The notes: a model not told the origin generated them from the sequence alone. 64,000 nt of DNA from Bacillota bacterium (GCA_023411225.1 JAEYPA010000105.1:1-64000); one strand, 5' to 3'; shown: positions 33,545 to 45,685, counted from the stretch's first letter. A program made the numbers and translations.

Positions 33545-35371
33545 ATGAAATTACAAATGAAACAAATGTTAGTCGGGATTTTAACAGGGTGTCTGGTTTT
33601 GACTGGATGTAGCAGTGGAGGAAGTAAAAATATCATTGGATTATCCTCTACAACCGTTACCGGAAAAGTGACCAGTGTAGATGGAAAGAAGGTTTTAATA
33701 ACTCTTGGAGTACTGCAAAAAAGAGGCGGCGGTGGTGGCCCAGTGCCAGAGAAGCCAGACACTCCTTCTGATGGAATGGGACAGGATCAAACCTTTATTA
33801 GTGGAGATACAGAAGCTGAATTCACCATATCGGATGAATCTGCTATTTTTGTAGAGGAAGGTATCAGATCTGATGAAACTCCTGGTAAACAGGACTCTTC
33901 TGGTGGGACGACAAAGCAGGGTGGTCTTAATGACATTATCAAAGATTCAATTATAGCGATTGAGCTAGACAAAGATGGAGCAATCACTAAGCTTACTGTG
34001 CTTAATGTGCAATCCTTCGGTGGTAGCAATGATCGGCAGCCGGAAGGTTCTGCACCTAGTGGTGTGAATAACTACACAGCCGTAAATACCTATAACTCAG
34101 ATACAACCATAGAGGGAGACACCCTAACCTCTAATGGAGCAGATGAAAATGTGGCCTTAGTAGATGAGGGTGCAACTGTAACCTTTCACGATACAACCAT
34201 AACTAGAACTTCGTCGGATAGTACAGGAGGAGATGCTTCCAGCTTTTACGGTGTAGGGGCTGCATTGTTAACCACAGAAGGAACTTCCTATGTAAAAGGT
34301 GGTACTATTTCTACAGATTCTGCAGGCGGAGCTGGTCTCTTTGCGTATGGTAAAGGTGTTGTATATGCTGCAGATACTAGTATCACTACTAAGCAAAATA
34401 CTTCTGGTGGGATTCATGCTGCTGGTGGGGGAACCCTTTATGCATGGAATCTTACATCTTCTACGGATGGAGAGTCTTCAGCGACTATTCGAAGTGACCG
34501 TGGCGGTGGAACGATGGTAGTGGACGGTGGAACCTATATTTCCAATGGAGTGGGTTCTCCAACAATATACTGTACGGCAGATATTTCTGTAAATAATTCC
34601 AATTTGGTAGCCAATGGCTCAGAAGGAATCTGCATTGAGGGGTTAAATACTCTTCGTTTATTTGATAGTCATCTCACAAGTACAATGAGTGATAATAACC
34701 AGAATGACACTACGTGGTCAGTTATCTTATATCAGAGCATGTCCGGAGATTCTGAGGTTGGCAATAGTACATTTGAGATGAATGGTGGTAGTCTGACTAG
34801 TAAAAATGGTGGGCTTTTCTATACCACGAATACAGAGTGTACTATGACCTTAAAGGATGTTAAAATCACACAAGCGAAAGATAGTGAATTCTTCTTGCAG
34901 TGTACAGGTAACAATAATAAACGTGGATGGGGAACTCCAGGGAGTAATGGTTCACAGTGTTTATTTACTGGAATCAGTCAAGAAATGAAGGGCGATGTTA
35001 TCTGGGATAGTATTTCAGGACTGAATTTTTATATGACAGAAGATAGCACCCTTACTGGTGCAGTAAAGAATGATGAATCTTATGCCGGCAATGGTGGCAA
35101 TGGTTATTGTAATGTATACGTTAGCAAAGATTCTAAATGGGTGGTGACAGGAGACAGTACCCTGACTAATCTGAATAACCAGGGCACTATAGTAGATATA
35201 GAGGGTAATGCAGTGAAAATTATTGGAATGGATGGAACTGTATACCAGGAAGGTAATAGCATGTTTACTGTTACTGTAAAAGCATATCGTACAAGTGTGG
35301 AACTTTCAAAGGCATCCACTATCTCAAACTGGAGTGATTATGCTGTAGAGAAACCCGAACTATTGCAATAA
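33545..35371 (+). CDS. Large secreted lipoprotein, beta-helix-like
   Basis: The 608-residue protein has a lipoprotein signal with Cys22 in LTGC. Residues about 30-150 include a GRGGGGPVPEKP low-complexity linker. From about 190 to 560 it consists of repeated short strands rich in Gly, Thr, Ser and Asn (DTTIEGDTLTSNGADENVALVDEGATV, then similar turns), as in right-handed parallel beta-helices of adhesins or glycan-binding surface proteins. No catalytic motif stands out. It lies 154 bases after the AlaX gene. Function unknown; a surface role is inferred. Confidence 0.8.
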   Translation: MKLQMKQMLVGILTGCLVLTGCSSGGSKNIIGLSSTTVTGKVTSVDGKKVLITLGVLQKRGGGGGPVPEKPDTPSDGMGQDQTFISGDTEAEFTISDESAIFVEEGIRSDETPGKQDSSGGTTKQGGLNDIIKDSIIAIELDKDGAITKLTVLNVQSFGGSNDRQPEGSAPSGVNNYTAVNTYNSDTTIEGDTLTSNGADENVALVDEGATVTFHDTTITRTSSDSTGGDASSFYGVGAALLTTEGTSYVKGGTISTDSAGGAGLFAYGKGVVYAADTSITTKQNTSGGIHAAGGGTLYAWNLTSSTDGESSATIRSDRGGGTMVVDGGTYISNGVGSPTIYCTADISVNNSNLVANGSEGICIEGLNTLRLFDSHLTSTMSDNNQNDTTWSVILYQSMSGDSEVGNSTFEMNGGSLTSKNGGLFYTTNTECTMTLKDVKITQAKDSEFFLQCTGNNNKRGWGTPGSNGSQCLFTGISQEMKGDVIWDSISGLNFYMTEDSTLTGAVKNDESYAGNGGNGYCNVYVSKDSKWVVTGDSTLTNLNNQGTIVDIEGNAVKIIGMDGTVYQEGNSMFTVTVKAYRTSVELSKASTISNWSDYAVEKPELLQ

Positions 35372-35590
35372 TTTATAATATCTAGATATTTCATTATGAT
35401 AATACTTTTTAAAACAAATAGTACGAAGCGCAATAGTTACTACAAGATTACTATTGTGTCGGTATCAAGAAGTAGACTTTCTGTGGCTTAAATGTTAGAA
35501 TAAATTGGATATATTAATTTGGATACAGATGGCTTTTATTCGTCTGAAAAGATACTATAGAAAAAAGCATGATAAGTTGGAGGAACAAAT

Positions 35591-36718
35591 TTGAGAAGTC
35601 CTGTAATGATTGCCATAGTATATATTATACTTCTATTACTGGGAGTTTATCTATATCGGTATATACTTCGCATGGTAGATCTGACAAAACTAAGTCGCAA
35701 GAGCAAGGTAGTAAGAATTATAGTAGCACTTATATGTGTTGCGCTGTTGATAGCTGCAACGCGTTTTATGGGGTATGGACTGGTATTACTGGCACACGTG
35801 TTGGTAATTGCATGGATTAGCGATGGCATTCATTTCATAATTAAGAAGATATATAAGCCTTTTAATGAGGAATCCTGTCTTAATAAGCTATATAAGAGTG
35901 GTTTGATACCCATTTTAATCACTACAATAATCCTTTGCTTTGGTTATTTTAACATGAGAAACGTAAGAGAGACAGATTATCAGGTGTATACAAAAAAATC
36001 CATACGTGCAGAGGGGTATACCATTGCAATGATTAGTGATTTACATTTCCCTACCACCATGGATGCTGAGACACTTGCTTCTTACTGTGAAGAAATCAAT
36101 AGTAAAAACCCGGATTTTGTAGTATTGTGTGGAGATATTGTAGATGAGCGTACTAGACGTGAGGAGATGCAGGATGCCATTGGTATATTAAGTAAGATTA
36201 AGAATAAATTTGGTATATTCTATGTCTATGGCAATCACGACAGTGCCAGATATTCTGCTACCCCAAAGTTTACCACAGGAGATCTTAATGAAACATTGGT
36301 GGCAAATAATATTAAGGTGCTAAATGACAACTCATCTACTGTAAATGGGGAGATTACAATGATTGGACGTGCGGATCGTGGCTATGGTAATGATGATACA
36401 AGAATAGAGATGAAATCACTTCTGAAACAGGTGGACACCAGTGATTTTCTTCTTGTATTAGATCACCAACCCAAAGAGCTAAAAGAAAATGCAGAACTAG
36501 GCATTGATCTACAACTTTCCGGACATACCCATGCAGGGCAGTTATGGCCTGCCGGTATAATTGGTGAGTGGTTAGGGGCCAATGAGCAGAACTATGGTCT
36601 TTTAGAAAATGGTAATTTTATCTCTATTGTTTCCTCAGGAATTGCAGGTTGGGGGAATTCATTTAGAACGGCAAAGCATTCAGAATATGTAATCATTGAA
36701 TTAAAACCAGAGAAGTAA
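35591..36718 (+). CDS. Membrane-anchored metallophosphoesterase
   Basis: The 375-residue protein begins at TTG 35591 with GGAGG 8 bases upstream. Four helices fill residues 1-135. The outer domain carries the calcineurin-like motifs: ISDLHFP, GDIVDE, YGNHDSAR and SGHTHAGQ, with Asp, His and Asn ligands for two metals. Similar proteins include YkuE-type phosphoesterases that hydrolyse lipid or diadenosine-type phosphates at the membrane; the substrate is unknown. It sits between two secreted beta-rich proteins. Confidence 0.88.
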   Translation: MRSPVMIAIVYIILLLLGVYLYRYILRMVDLTKLSRKSKVVRIIVALICVALLIAATRFMGYGLVLLAHVLVIAWISDGIHFIIKKIYKPFNEESCLNKLYKSGLIPILITTIILCFGYFNMRNVRETDYQVYTKKSIRAEGYTIAMISDLHFPTTMDAETLASYCEEINSKNPDFVVLCGDIVDERTRREEMQDAIGILSKIKNKFGIFYVYGNHDSARYSATPKFTTGDLNETLVANNIKVLNDNSSTVNGEITMIGRADRGYGNDDTRIEMKSLLKQVDTSDFLLVLDHQPKELKENAELGIDLQLSGHTHAGQLWPAGIIGEWLGANEQNYGLLENGNFISIVSSGIAGWGNSFRTAKHSEYVIIELKPEK

Positions 36719-36803
36719 AAAATCTTTCATACAACCTTTCTATCACTTACGGGATAGTAAACGTAAGGCAGTTGAATATAAAAGAAAGGAGAAAGAAAGC
36801 ATT

Positions 36804-38480
36804 ATGCAACAAAAAAAAATAATTAAGTGGGGGTTTCTTTTATCGTTTACCGTATTAGCTTTGATTTTACTACCATGCTTGAAGTCTAAGGCTGAGACAA
36901 CGGTTTGTAAGATTGGCAATACCACATACACATCCCTAGAGGAAGCATTTGAAGCATTGAGTAACAAGACCGGAACCATTACCATGACGGCAGATTATGA
37001 GATGAAATATTGCATACACATGATTGAATACAGTTCAGCCCCTAATAACACAAACATAACCTTAGACCTAGCAGGCCACGCTGTAAATTATCCAGATTCA
37101 GAGGAGTATACCTCTCTAGTTGTATATTATGGGGCAAAGCTTCGTTTAAAGGATTCTGTAGGGGGTGGTTCTTATTCTTCAGGTAATGATGACTGTGGAA
37201 TGATAACGGTTTATGGTGGAACCTTTGTTATGGACAGTGGTATCATAAAGGAAAATAAGAATCCTGGCATCAATGAAACCGGTATATATATAGCTTGGGG
37301 AAACGTAATTATTAACGGAGGAGAGATTCATGCAAGATTCCCATTTCAGTCATATGTTTCTTATTATGGACCAATCGAATTGACTATCAATAACGGGAAG
37401 TTCATAGGTGTTACCAATAGTGTCATTGGCGCTGGGGTAAAGGCTAGAATTAATGGTGGAATTTTTGACTGCAGTAATAATGATTATGATAATGCAAGAG
37501 GAATTACCATCATAAGTGGTAAGGATATAAAGGATGATATTCAGATCACAGGTGGAGAGTTCCATGGTAAAGCTGCAGGAATCTATCTTTGTAGAGCTGT
37601 TGAATTTAATAAGTATACGTTAGATAATTATAAGAGTAAGTTGATTCCTTATGGATACCAACTCTATAGTCTTACAAAACCAAATACCGTAGCTACAGCT
37701 ACGGCAGATTCTGATAGTATCTACGTGGAGAACCATGTAGTAGTAAGAGGGATACAGTCGACATTATTCTTTCAAACTAACGGAGGTACGGTAAGTAAAA
37801 AGTCCATACCTATCATCTATGGCAAATGTTATGGAGCCTTACCAGCTCCAACTAGGATAGGTTATAGATTCCTCGGTTGGTATACCAGCCTGACTGGTGG
37901 TATTAAGGTTACAGCCAATACAAAGGTTAATACGGCTAAGTCTCAGACAGTGTACGCACATTGGGAAAAGATAAAGGCTACAGTATTATTTAGCGCCAAT
38001 GGTGGAAAAAAATTATCTAAGAAATCAACTATTTTGACCTATGGCTCTAAATTCGGGACCCTTCCTACTGTTATTAGAAGTAAATATATCTTTGTCGGAT
38101 GGTATACGAATAAAGTTGGAGGTACAAAGGTCACTGCTTCAACTATAAGTAAATTTAGTAAAAATACTACGTTATATGCGCACTGGACCAGAGTATCTGT
38201 AAAGAAAACAAGCATAACATCCCTTAGTAGTAAGTCACGTAAGGCGTACATAACATATAAAAAAGTAAGTAAGGCAAAAAGTTATGAGATTATAGTTGCT
38301 ACTAATAGCAAGTTTACGAAAGGCGTAAAAAAATACACAGTAGCTAGTACTAAAAAGACACTTTCAGATTTAAAAAAGTGGAAAAGGTACTATTTTCGGG
38401 TGCGGGCATACCAATATGATTCTACTAAGAGCAAGGTTTATGGAGATTGGAGTAAGATAAAGTCAATTAAGATTAAATAA
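36804..38480 (+). CDS. Secreted cell-surface protein with InlB-type repeats and fibronectin-like end
   Basis: The 558-residue protein has a signal peptide (IIKWGFLLSFTVLALILLPCLKSKA). Residues about 60-290 are beta-rich with repeated strands like the lipoprotein at 33545. Two InlB/Listeria-Bacteroides repeats follow (about residues 320-390 and 391-465), each ending YAHW and holding GYRFLGWYT or KYIFVGWYT, then a fibronectin III-like domain (TYKKVSKAKSYEIIV...WSKIKSI). It looks like an extracellular adhesin or scaffold protein. No LPXTG motif is visible; retention may be through the basic C-terminal domain. Confidence 0.85.
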   Translation: MQQKKIIKWGFLLSFTVLALILLPCLKSKAETTVCKIGNTTYTSLEEAFEALSNKTGTITMTADYEMKYCIHMIEYSSAPNNTNITLDLAGHAVNYPDSEEYTSLVVYYGAKLRLKDSVGGGSYSSGNDDCGMITVYGGTFVMDSGIIKENKNPGINETGIYIAWGNVIINGGEIHARFPFQSYVSYYGPIELTINNGKFIGVTNSVIGAGVKARINGGIFDCSNNDYDNARGITIISGKDIKDDIQITGGEFHGKAAGIYLCRAVEFNKYTLDNYKSKLIPYGYQLYSLTKPNTVATATADSDSIYVENHVVVRGIQSTLFFQTNGGTVSKKSIPIIYGKCYGALPAPTRIGYRFLGWYTSLTGGIKVTANTKVNTAKSQTVYAHWEKIKATVLFSANGGKKLSKKSTILTYGSKFGTLPTVIRSKYIFVGWYTNKVGGTKVTASTISKFSKNTTLYAHWTRVSVKKTSITSLSSKSRKAYITYKKVSKAKSYEIIVATNSKFTKGVKKYTVASTKKTLSDLKKWKRYYFRVRAYQYDSTKSKVYGDWSKIKSIKIK

Positions 38481-38532
38481 TATGACTAATGTATACTAAA
38501 AAAGTTAATTTAAAATTGTGTAAAATTAATAA

Positions 38533-38561
38533 TTGTCATAACGTGTCGGAATGTGTATAAT
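38533..38561 (+). promoter_or_regulatory. Promoter of the beta-glucoside operon
   Basis: TTGTCA at 38533-38538 and TATAAT at 38556-38561 with a 17-base spacer. The predicted start of transcription lies just upstream of the RAT sequence. Confidence 0.8.
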
Positions 38562-38574
38562 AAACTCATTGGTA

Positions 38575-38662
38575 GACATGTTACTGGTAATGCAGGCAGG
38601 ATCGAACAAAAAACAAAGAAGGCATGGTGAATGCGTTCGTTTTTTGGTCGGTCCTTTTTTTG
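38575..38662 (+). promoter_or_regulatory. RAT antiterminator site overlapping a terminator (LicT-type attenuator)
   Basis: ATGTTACTG...GCAGGC at about 38578-38597 matches the ribonucleic antiterminator consensus bound by LicT/BglG. The terminator arms 38598-38614 and 38639-38655 (G-U-containing 17-base stem) are followed by a T-run, and the RAT 3' end overlaps the left arm, so the two structures are mutually exclusive. Without beta-glucoside, transcription ends here; LicT binding lets it continue into the PTS gene. Confidence 0.88.
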
Positions 38663-38772
38663 TTTAATAAAATGTCCGCTTTACTTTTATGAGCCAGTTA
38701 ATGAATCTACCACAAATTCTCTGGCCAGAGAAAGACATACACAACTATATCTAGAGAAAAAGGATGAAAGAG

Positions 38773-42082
<3,310 letters not shown>

Positions 42083-42103
42083 CGAACCAGGAGGATTATA
42101 GCT

Positions 42104-42937
42104 TTGCCGATTATTAAGAAAGTCCTTAATTCTAGTATAGTATTAATAGATGGAGAAGGAGAGAAGGATTCTATTGTCATGGCGAAAGGAATAGGTTACG
42201 GACGAAAGGCAGGAGAGGAAGTAACCTTAGGAGAAGATAGCCGATTCTTCCTTCCGGTTTCCAATATAGAGGCGAAGCAGTTAATAGAGCTTTTAGACTC
42301 TATTCCTGCCATATATCTCGAGCTTGCCAAGGAGACTGTGGAGTATGCAAAAAGTATGGGAATCACCCTAAATGAGCACGTATATGTGGCTCTTACAGAT
42401 CATTATCATTTTGCCGTAAAAAGGTATGAGGAGCATCTGGTTTCCCGCAATCGCATTATATGGGAAATTAAGAATTTCTATCCAAAGGAATTTCAGGTAG
42501 GCGCTTATGCCTTAGAGCTGTTAAATGACAGACTGGGTATAGATCTTCCAGTGGAAGAGGCAGCCAATATAGCTTTTCATATTGTCAATGGTCAGAAAGA
42601 TCCAGATTCCCATACCAACACCATGGAAGCTGCAAAAATGATTGGCAATGTCATATCGGTTGTTATATATTCCCTTCGGACAGAATTGCCCGAGGATGAC
42701 ATGAACTTTACCAGATTCAAGACACATGTGAAGTTTTTAGTGGAGCGTGTATTAAGCAACAAAATGTTAGTCTCAGAAAATGATTTTATGTATCAGCAGA
42801 TGGAGAGTGTTTATCCTGAAGCTCTTCATTATGCAGAGAAAGTTCGTACCTACATGCTAAAAGAATATGAGGTGGCCATCACTAACGAGGAAGTGGCATA
42901 TCTGACTGTTCACATTGCCCGGATGATGGGAAGATAG
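42104..42937 (+). CDS. licT: LicT/BglG-family transcriptional antiterminator
   Basis: The 277-residue protein has an N-terminal RNA-binding domain (residues 1-56: KKVLNSSIVLIDGEGEKDSIVMAKGIGYGRKAG) and two PRD modules (about 65-170 and 171-277), which carry the regulatory phosphohistidines. It starts at TTG 42104 with AGGAGG 9 bases upstream. It binds the RAT at 38578 and prevents termination when the PTS is active and substrate is present. Here it is the last gene of the operon it controls, so it is auto-activated. Confidence 0.92.
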   Translation: MPIIKKVLNSSIVLIDGEGEKDSIVMAKGIGYGRKAGEEVTLGEDSRFFLPVSNIEAKQLIELLDSIPAIYLELAKETVEYAKSMGITLNEHVYVALTDHYHFAVKRYEEHLVSRNRIIWEIKNFYPKEFQVGAYALELLNDRLGIDLPVEEAANIAFHIVNGQKDPDSHTNTMEAAKMIGNVISVVIYSLRTELPEDDMNFTRFKTHVKFLVERVLSNKMLVSENDFMYQQMESVYPEALHYAEKVRTYMLKEYEVAITNEEVAYLTVHIARMMGR

Positions 42938-42944
42938 GTAGACG

Positions 42945-43011
42945 TAAGGCCTATGATTGCACTTAGGGAGAGAAAGGACATCTTCCAAGTGTCAATCATA
43001 GGCCTTCTTTT
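42945..43011 (+). terminator. Terminator of the beta-glucoside operon
   Basis: AAGGCCTATGATTG (starting 42946) pairs with CAATCATAGGCCTT (42993-43006), with a long, partly paired loop and TCTTTT after it. Confidence 0.85.
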
Positions 43012-43084
43012 ACCAATTTTATAAAAGTATTTGATACCTACTATAAAAAAATCGATATTACAAAATCCTGGGAAGGGAACTGTC

Positions 43085-43432
43085 TTATACCTGAACTTCA
43101 TTTAATAAATCAACAGCGGGTACTCCATAAAGTTTCGCCAATTCAAGTAAATTAGAGGTACTTGGATCCGAGGTTCCATTTTCCCATTTAGAAACAGCCT
43201 GCCTACTTACTCCAAGTGTTTCTGCTACAAACTCCTGTGTCATTTTGCAATCACTTCGATGAGCTTTTAGTGCCTCTCCAAGTGATTTTTTCATAATTAC
43301 TTTTTCTTTTCGTATTACTCCCGTTTTTAAATATTTTCTTAATGCTTTGATAAGTAAAACTGCGATGATAATAAATACGGTTATTATAAATATCGGTAAG
43401 AGTAATAGTGGTAAATAAAAAAATGATGTCAT
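43085..43432 (-). CDS. Membrane-anchored Xre-type HTH regulator with membrane helix first
   Basis: ATG 43432 follows GGAGGACG. The 115-residue product has a strongly hydrophobic N-terminus (residues 3-28, FFYLPLLLLPIFIITVFIIIAVLLI) and a C-terminal HTH_3 domain (residues 47-110). The recognition part is MTQEFVAETLGVSRQAVSKWENG. Usual membrane Xre proteins place the HTH first. The HTH is closely related to that of the gene at 44715, whose N-terminus is a Cys-rich module. A 19-base palindrome lies just before the ribosome site. Lone position after the SdpI-like gene. Confidence 0.8.
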   Translation of the reverse strand: MTSFFYLPLLLLPIFIITVFIIIAVLLIKALRKYLKTGVIRKEKVIMKKSLGEALKAHRSDCKMTQEFVAETLGVSRQAVSKWENGTSDPSTSNLLELAKLYGVPAVDLLNEVQV

Positions 43433-43451
43433 CTTATACGTCCTCCTTTTT

Positions 43452-43470
43452 TGATAAGTAAAACTTATCA
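43452..43470 (-). promoter_or_regulatory. Palindrome upstream of the membrane HTH gene
   Basis: TGATAAGT, AAA, ACTTATCA: a perfect 8-base inverted repeat with a 3-base spacer directly upstream of the ribosome site of the gene starting at 43432. Likely autoregulatory operator. Confidence 0.55.
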
Positions 43471-43528
43471 CTTTTTCTCGGTTACCTCCACCAACTATCG
43501 CGCAACTTTAGGTTGCAGTATGTATTCA

Positions 43529-43906
43529 TTATTTTCTGTGCCCGTGTTTATCAAAAATCTTATGTAGTCTTATTTCAGTTGGAATAATAGTTAGTATGAA
43601 GACAGCCAGTTGGGAGAAAGTCAAGTTGTTTGTGATAACATTAAGATCAGAATGACCCTTATAATATATAAAAGCGATTACAGTCAATAAAGCTAAAAGG
43701 ATTCCTAAGATAAAACACATACCACCCCAATATTTATGAGCATATGTCCAGGTATCTTTATTGAGTGTTGACATAGAAGTTCGATATCCAGAGCACCCCC
43801 TAATATCTTTTGGCGGTTTCTTACTCCATCTTTTCCCTAGCAGTATCATAGTAAGTGGAACTAATAACGAGAATACCAAATGAATATGGAACAAGGCAGG
43901 CGTCAC
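43529..43906 (-). CDS. SdpI-family membrane protein (short)
   Basis: The 125-residue protein has three predicted helices and the SdpI signature GYRTSMSTLNKDTWTYAHKYWGG in the centre. SdpI in Bacillus confers immunity to the SDP toxin and senses it, but short SdpI-like proteins occur without the toxin. Its start overlaps the upstream gene by 4 bases (ATGA). It lies third in an Xre-membrane-SdpI cassette. Confidence 0.82.
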   Translation of the reverse strand: MTPALFHIHLVFSLLVPLTMILLGKRWSKKPPKDIRGCSGYRTSMSTLNKDTWTYAHKYWGGMCFILGILLALLTVIAFIYYKGHSDLNVITNNLTFSQLAVFILTIIPTEIRLHKIFDKHGHRK

Positions 43907-44325
43907 ATCTCTTTCTCATACTTGATTCGGTAGTAGATAGAGATACCTACCACCAAAAGATATGCAAATACAAGCAGTAATATGGCATACATCTCAAGAT
44001 TCATTAGGCTAAAGGAGACCAGAAGAGATCCAAAGATGAAAATCATAGCATCATATGCCTTTCCTTTGGCATAGTTTGCAATCATGATATTTCGTTCATC
44101 ATTCTTGTCAATCTCCATTTGTTTTTTTAGTTTAGGAGAATTTTTGAGAGCTCTGTTACTAATAAGCTGTCCCATGCCGTGCCCAAAAGCCCCACATCCT
44201 ACGCCGATACAAACATAAGGAAGTGCAATCATAATGCCATCAGTATTCGTTTTTGATAAAACAAGCCCTATTATGGCAAGGACCAATCCAAAAACAGTTA
44301 GTAGTAAATACACACTATTCTTCAT
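43903..44325 (-). CDS. Small four-helix membrane protein next to an Xre regulator
   Basis: The 140-residue protein has four predicted helices in two pairs, with a cytosolic link KLKKQMEIDKNDERNIMIANYAKGKAYD between them. That link (DERN) is typical of DUF2178/DUF6442-like proteins coupled to small Xre regulators. Its ATG overlaps the Xre stop by 4 bases and its stop overlaps the SdpI-like start, so all three are one operon. Function unknown. Confidence 0.78.
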   Translation of the reverse strand: MKNSVYLLLTVFGLVLAIIGLVLSKTNTDGIMIALPYVCIGVGCGAFGHGMGQLISNRALKNSPKLKKQMEIDKNDERNIMIANYAKGKAYDAMIFIFGSLLVSFSLMNLEMYAILLLVFAYLLVVGISIYYRIKYEKEM

Positions 44326-44525
44326 TTTGTTTCCTCCTCATAGATAAAGATTTCTTCAATACTTAAGCCGAAGAACTTTGCTATCTTAAATGCCAATAGA
44401 ATGGAAGGGTTATATCTTCCATTTTCTAGGGAACCGATAGTCTGTCTGGATACCTCCAGTGCAGTAGCAAGCTCTTCCTGTTTGATACCACGCTCTTTTC
44501 GTAGAGCCTCTAGATTATTCTTCAT
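44322..44525 (-). CDS. Xre-family HTH regulator, 67 residues
   Basis: The whole protein is one HTH_3 domain: LEALRKERGIKQEELATALEVSRQTIGSLENGRYNPS. It begins MKNNLEALRK after AAGGAG and overlaps the next gene (ATGA). A 24-base palindrome covers 44535-44558, just upstream, as expected for autorepression of the three-gene operon. Confidence 0.9.
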   Translation of the reverse strand: MKNNLEALRKERGIKQEELATALEVSRQTIGSLENGRYNPSILLAFKIAKFFGLSIEEIFIYEEETK

Positions 44526-44534
44526 ATTATCTCC

Positions 44535-44558
44535 TTATGTAAAGTTGGCTTTACATAA
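44535..44558 (-). promoter_or_regulatory. Operator of the Xre/SdpI-like operon
   Basis: TTATGTAAAG, TTGG, CTTTACATAA: a perfect 10-base inverted repeat abutting the ribosome site of the Xre gene. Binding here would block transcription or ribosome access. Likely site of the adjacent regulator. Confidence 0.7.
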
Positions 44559-44609
44559 ATCTAACACGACTGCTATAAAATGTCAAGCATGCTTTCCGCG
44601 ATTAAATTG

Positions 44610-44636
44610 AAAAAAGGCTTCCCAGGAGAGGAAGCC
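44610..44636 (-). terminator. Terminator after the Cys-rich HTH gene
   Basis: On the minus strand GGCTTCC pairs with GGAAGCC (44616-44622 with 44630-44636) across 7 bases and is followed by TTTTTT. Confidence 0.85.
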
Positions 44637-44714
44637 GATATTCACCTACAGTGATAAGGATAATGTCGCTATGGTGCTGAACGAGGTGAGGTGTTGTGTA
44701 TAAAAATACATTGG

Positions 44715-45071
44715 TTAACTAGACGTATTTAATAATTCTTCTGCAGATATTCCATATAATTTAGACAGTCTCTGTAAATCTGAAGCACTTAAATCCATTT
44801 TTCCGTTTTCCCATTTGGAAATAGTTTGTGAGCTTACTCCAAGTGATTCCGCTACAGATTTTTGTGTCATTTTACATTCTTTACGATGTGCTTTAAGAGT
44901 ATCTGCCAAAGGTTTTCTTAACTCTATTATTTCATTTCTTTTTTGTATACGCTCACAGGTTGTAAGAGGAATTTTGGGCCAACAGTGATGGTGCTCTTTG
45001 CAAGCCTTACAATCCCCATGTCTTATACAGTTCGTTCTTTTACAGGGACAGTTCGCTTTGTTGTCATTCAT
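44715..45071 (-). CDS. HTH regulator with an N-terminal cysteine-rich module
   Basis: The 118-residue protein has seven cysteines within residues 8-39 (CPCKRTNCIRHGDCKACKEH...C), arranged like a small zinc- or metal-binding module, then an HTH_3 domain (residues 50-115: MTQKSVAESLGVSSQTISKWENG). The HTH is a clear paralogue of that in the gene at 43085, with shared LKAHRxxCKMTQ and LLN end. AGAAAGGA precedes the ATG. A metal- or redox-responsive role is inferred from the cysteines. Confidence 0.8.
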   Translation of the reverse strand: MNDNKANCPCKRTNCIRHGDCKACKEHHHCWPKIPLTTCERIQKRNEIIELRKPLADTLKAHRKECKMTQKSVAESLGVSSQTISKWENGKMDLSASDLQRLSKLYGISAEELLNTSS

Positions 45072-45104
45072 AATGTTCCTTTCTATCCACCCTGTAAGGT
45101 ATTA

Positions 45105-45425
45105 TTACTTTTTCTTAGACTTTCTATGCGGTATCGGAGTAATAGGCTCTAGAATTGAGATGACAGATTTGACCAATTCACTATTATCGATGTCTAAGAT
45201 GTAGTACTCTTTTGCACCTTCACTGGGATGTCCAGTCTCGGCATATTGCATAAGTAACTTGATCTCTTCTAATTTTTTAATAAATACAGTGCTATTGCAT
45301 ACCAGAAGGATTGGCTTGTCATTGACATACACCATGTATTCTCCAAACATTTTTTTATAACGGATGAATCCTAACTCCTTGATTTGATCACACACATATT
45401 CAATATACTCTACAGAAGTTGCCAT
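45105..45425 (-). CDS. TfoX N-terminal-domain protein
   Basis: The 106-residue protein is one TfoX_N domain (residues 5-90: IKELGFIRYKKMFGEYMVYVNDKPI). In Gammaproteobacteria TfoX promotes competence gene expression, but stand-alone TfoX_N proteins in Firmicutes have no known role. Its ATG overlaps the stop of the DUF3795 gene by one base. It is probably the last gene of a WYL-DUF3795-TfoX operon. Confidence 0.88.
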   Translation of the reverse strand: MATSVEYIEYVCDQIKELGFIRYKKMFGEYMVYVNDKPILLVCNSTVFIKKLEEIKLLMQYAETGHPSEGAKEYYILDIDNSELVKSVISILEPITPIPHRKSKKK

Positions 45426-45685
45426 TATTCTTTACACCATCTTTTACATTGTTCGATACTTTCGCCATTATTCCCTTCTTTTTCATCATAAGAGAATCTA
45501 TGAAGCTCTGCGCACGGAAAATTGTCACATTCCCCACAATGTTCCTTGCCGTTATTTTCACAGCAGTTCTTAATTAGACAGCTATCTGCCCAGAATGGCT
45601 TGTCGATTTTATTACAGCCTGGGCAGTTCATTTCCTCCTTATACTTACATTCACTGCAAATAATACCACATCTGGATTCTATCAT
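45425..45685 (-). CDS. DUF3795 cysteine-rich protein
   Basis: The 86-residue protein has twelve cysteines in the DUF3795 pattern: CGIICSECKYKEEMNCPGC, then CLIKNCC, CGECDNFPC and CKRWC. It is likely a zinc- or iron-sulfur-binding protein of unknown role. ATG 45685 follows AAGGAAGG. It lies 65 bases after the WYL regulator gene and overlaps the TfoX gene. Confidence 0.88.
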   Translation of the reverse strand: MIESRCGIICSECKYKEEMNCPGCNKIDKPFWADSCLIKNCCENNGKEHCGECDNFPCAELHRFSYDEKEGNNGESIEQCKRWCKE

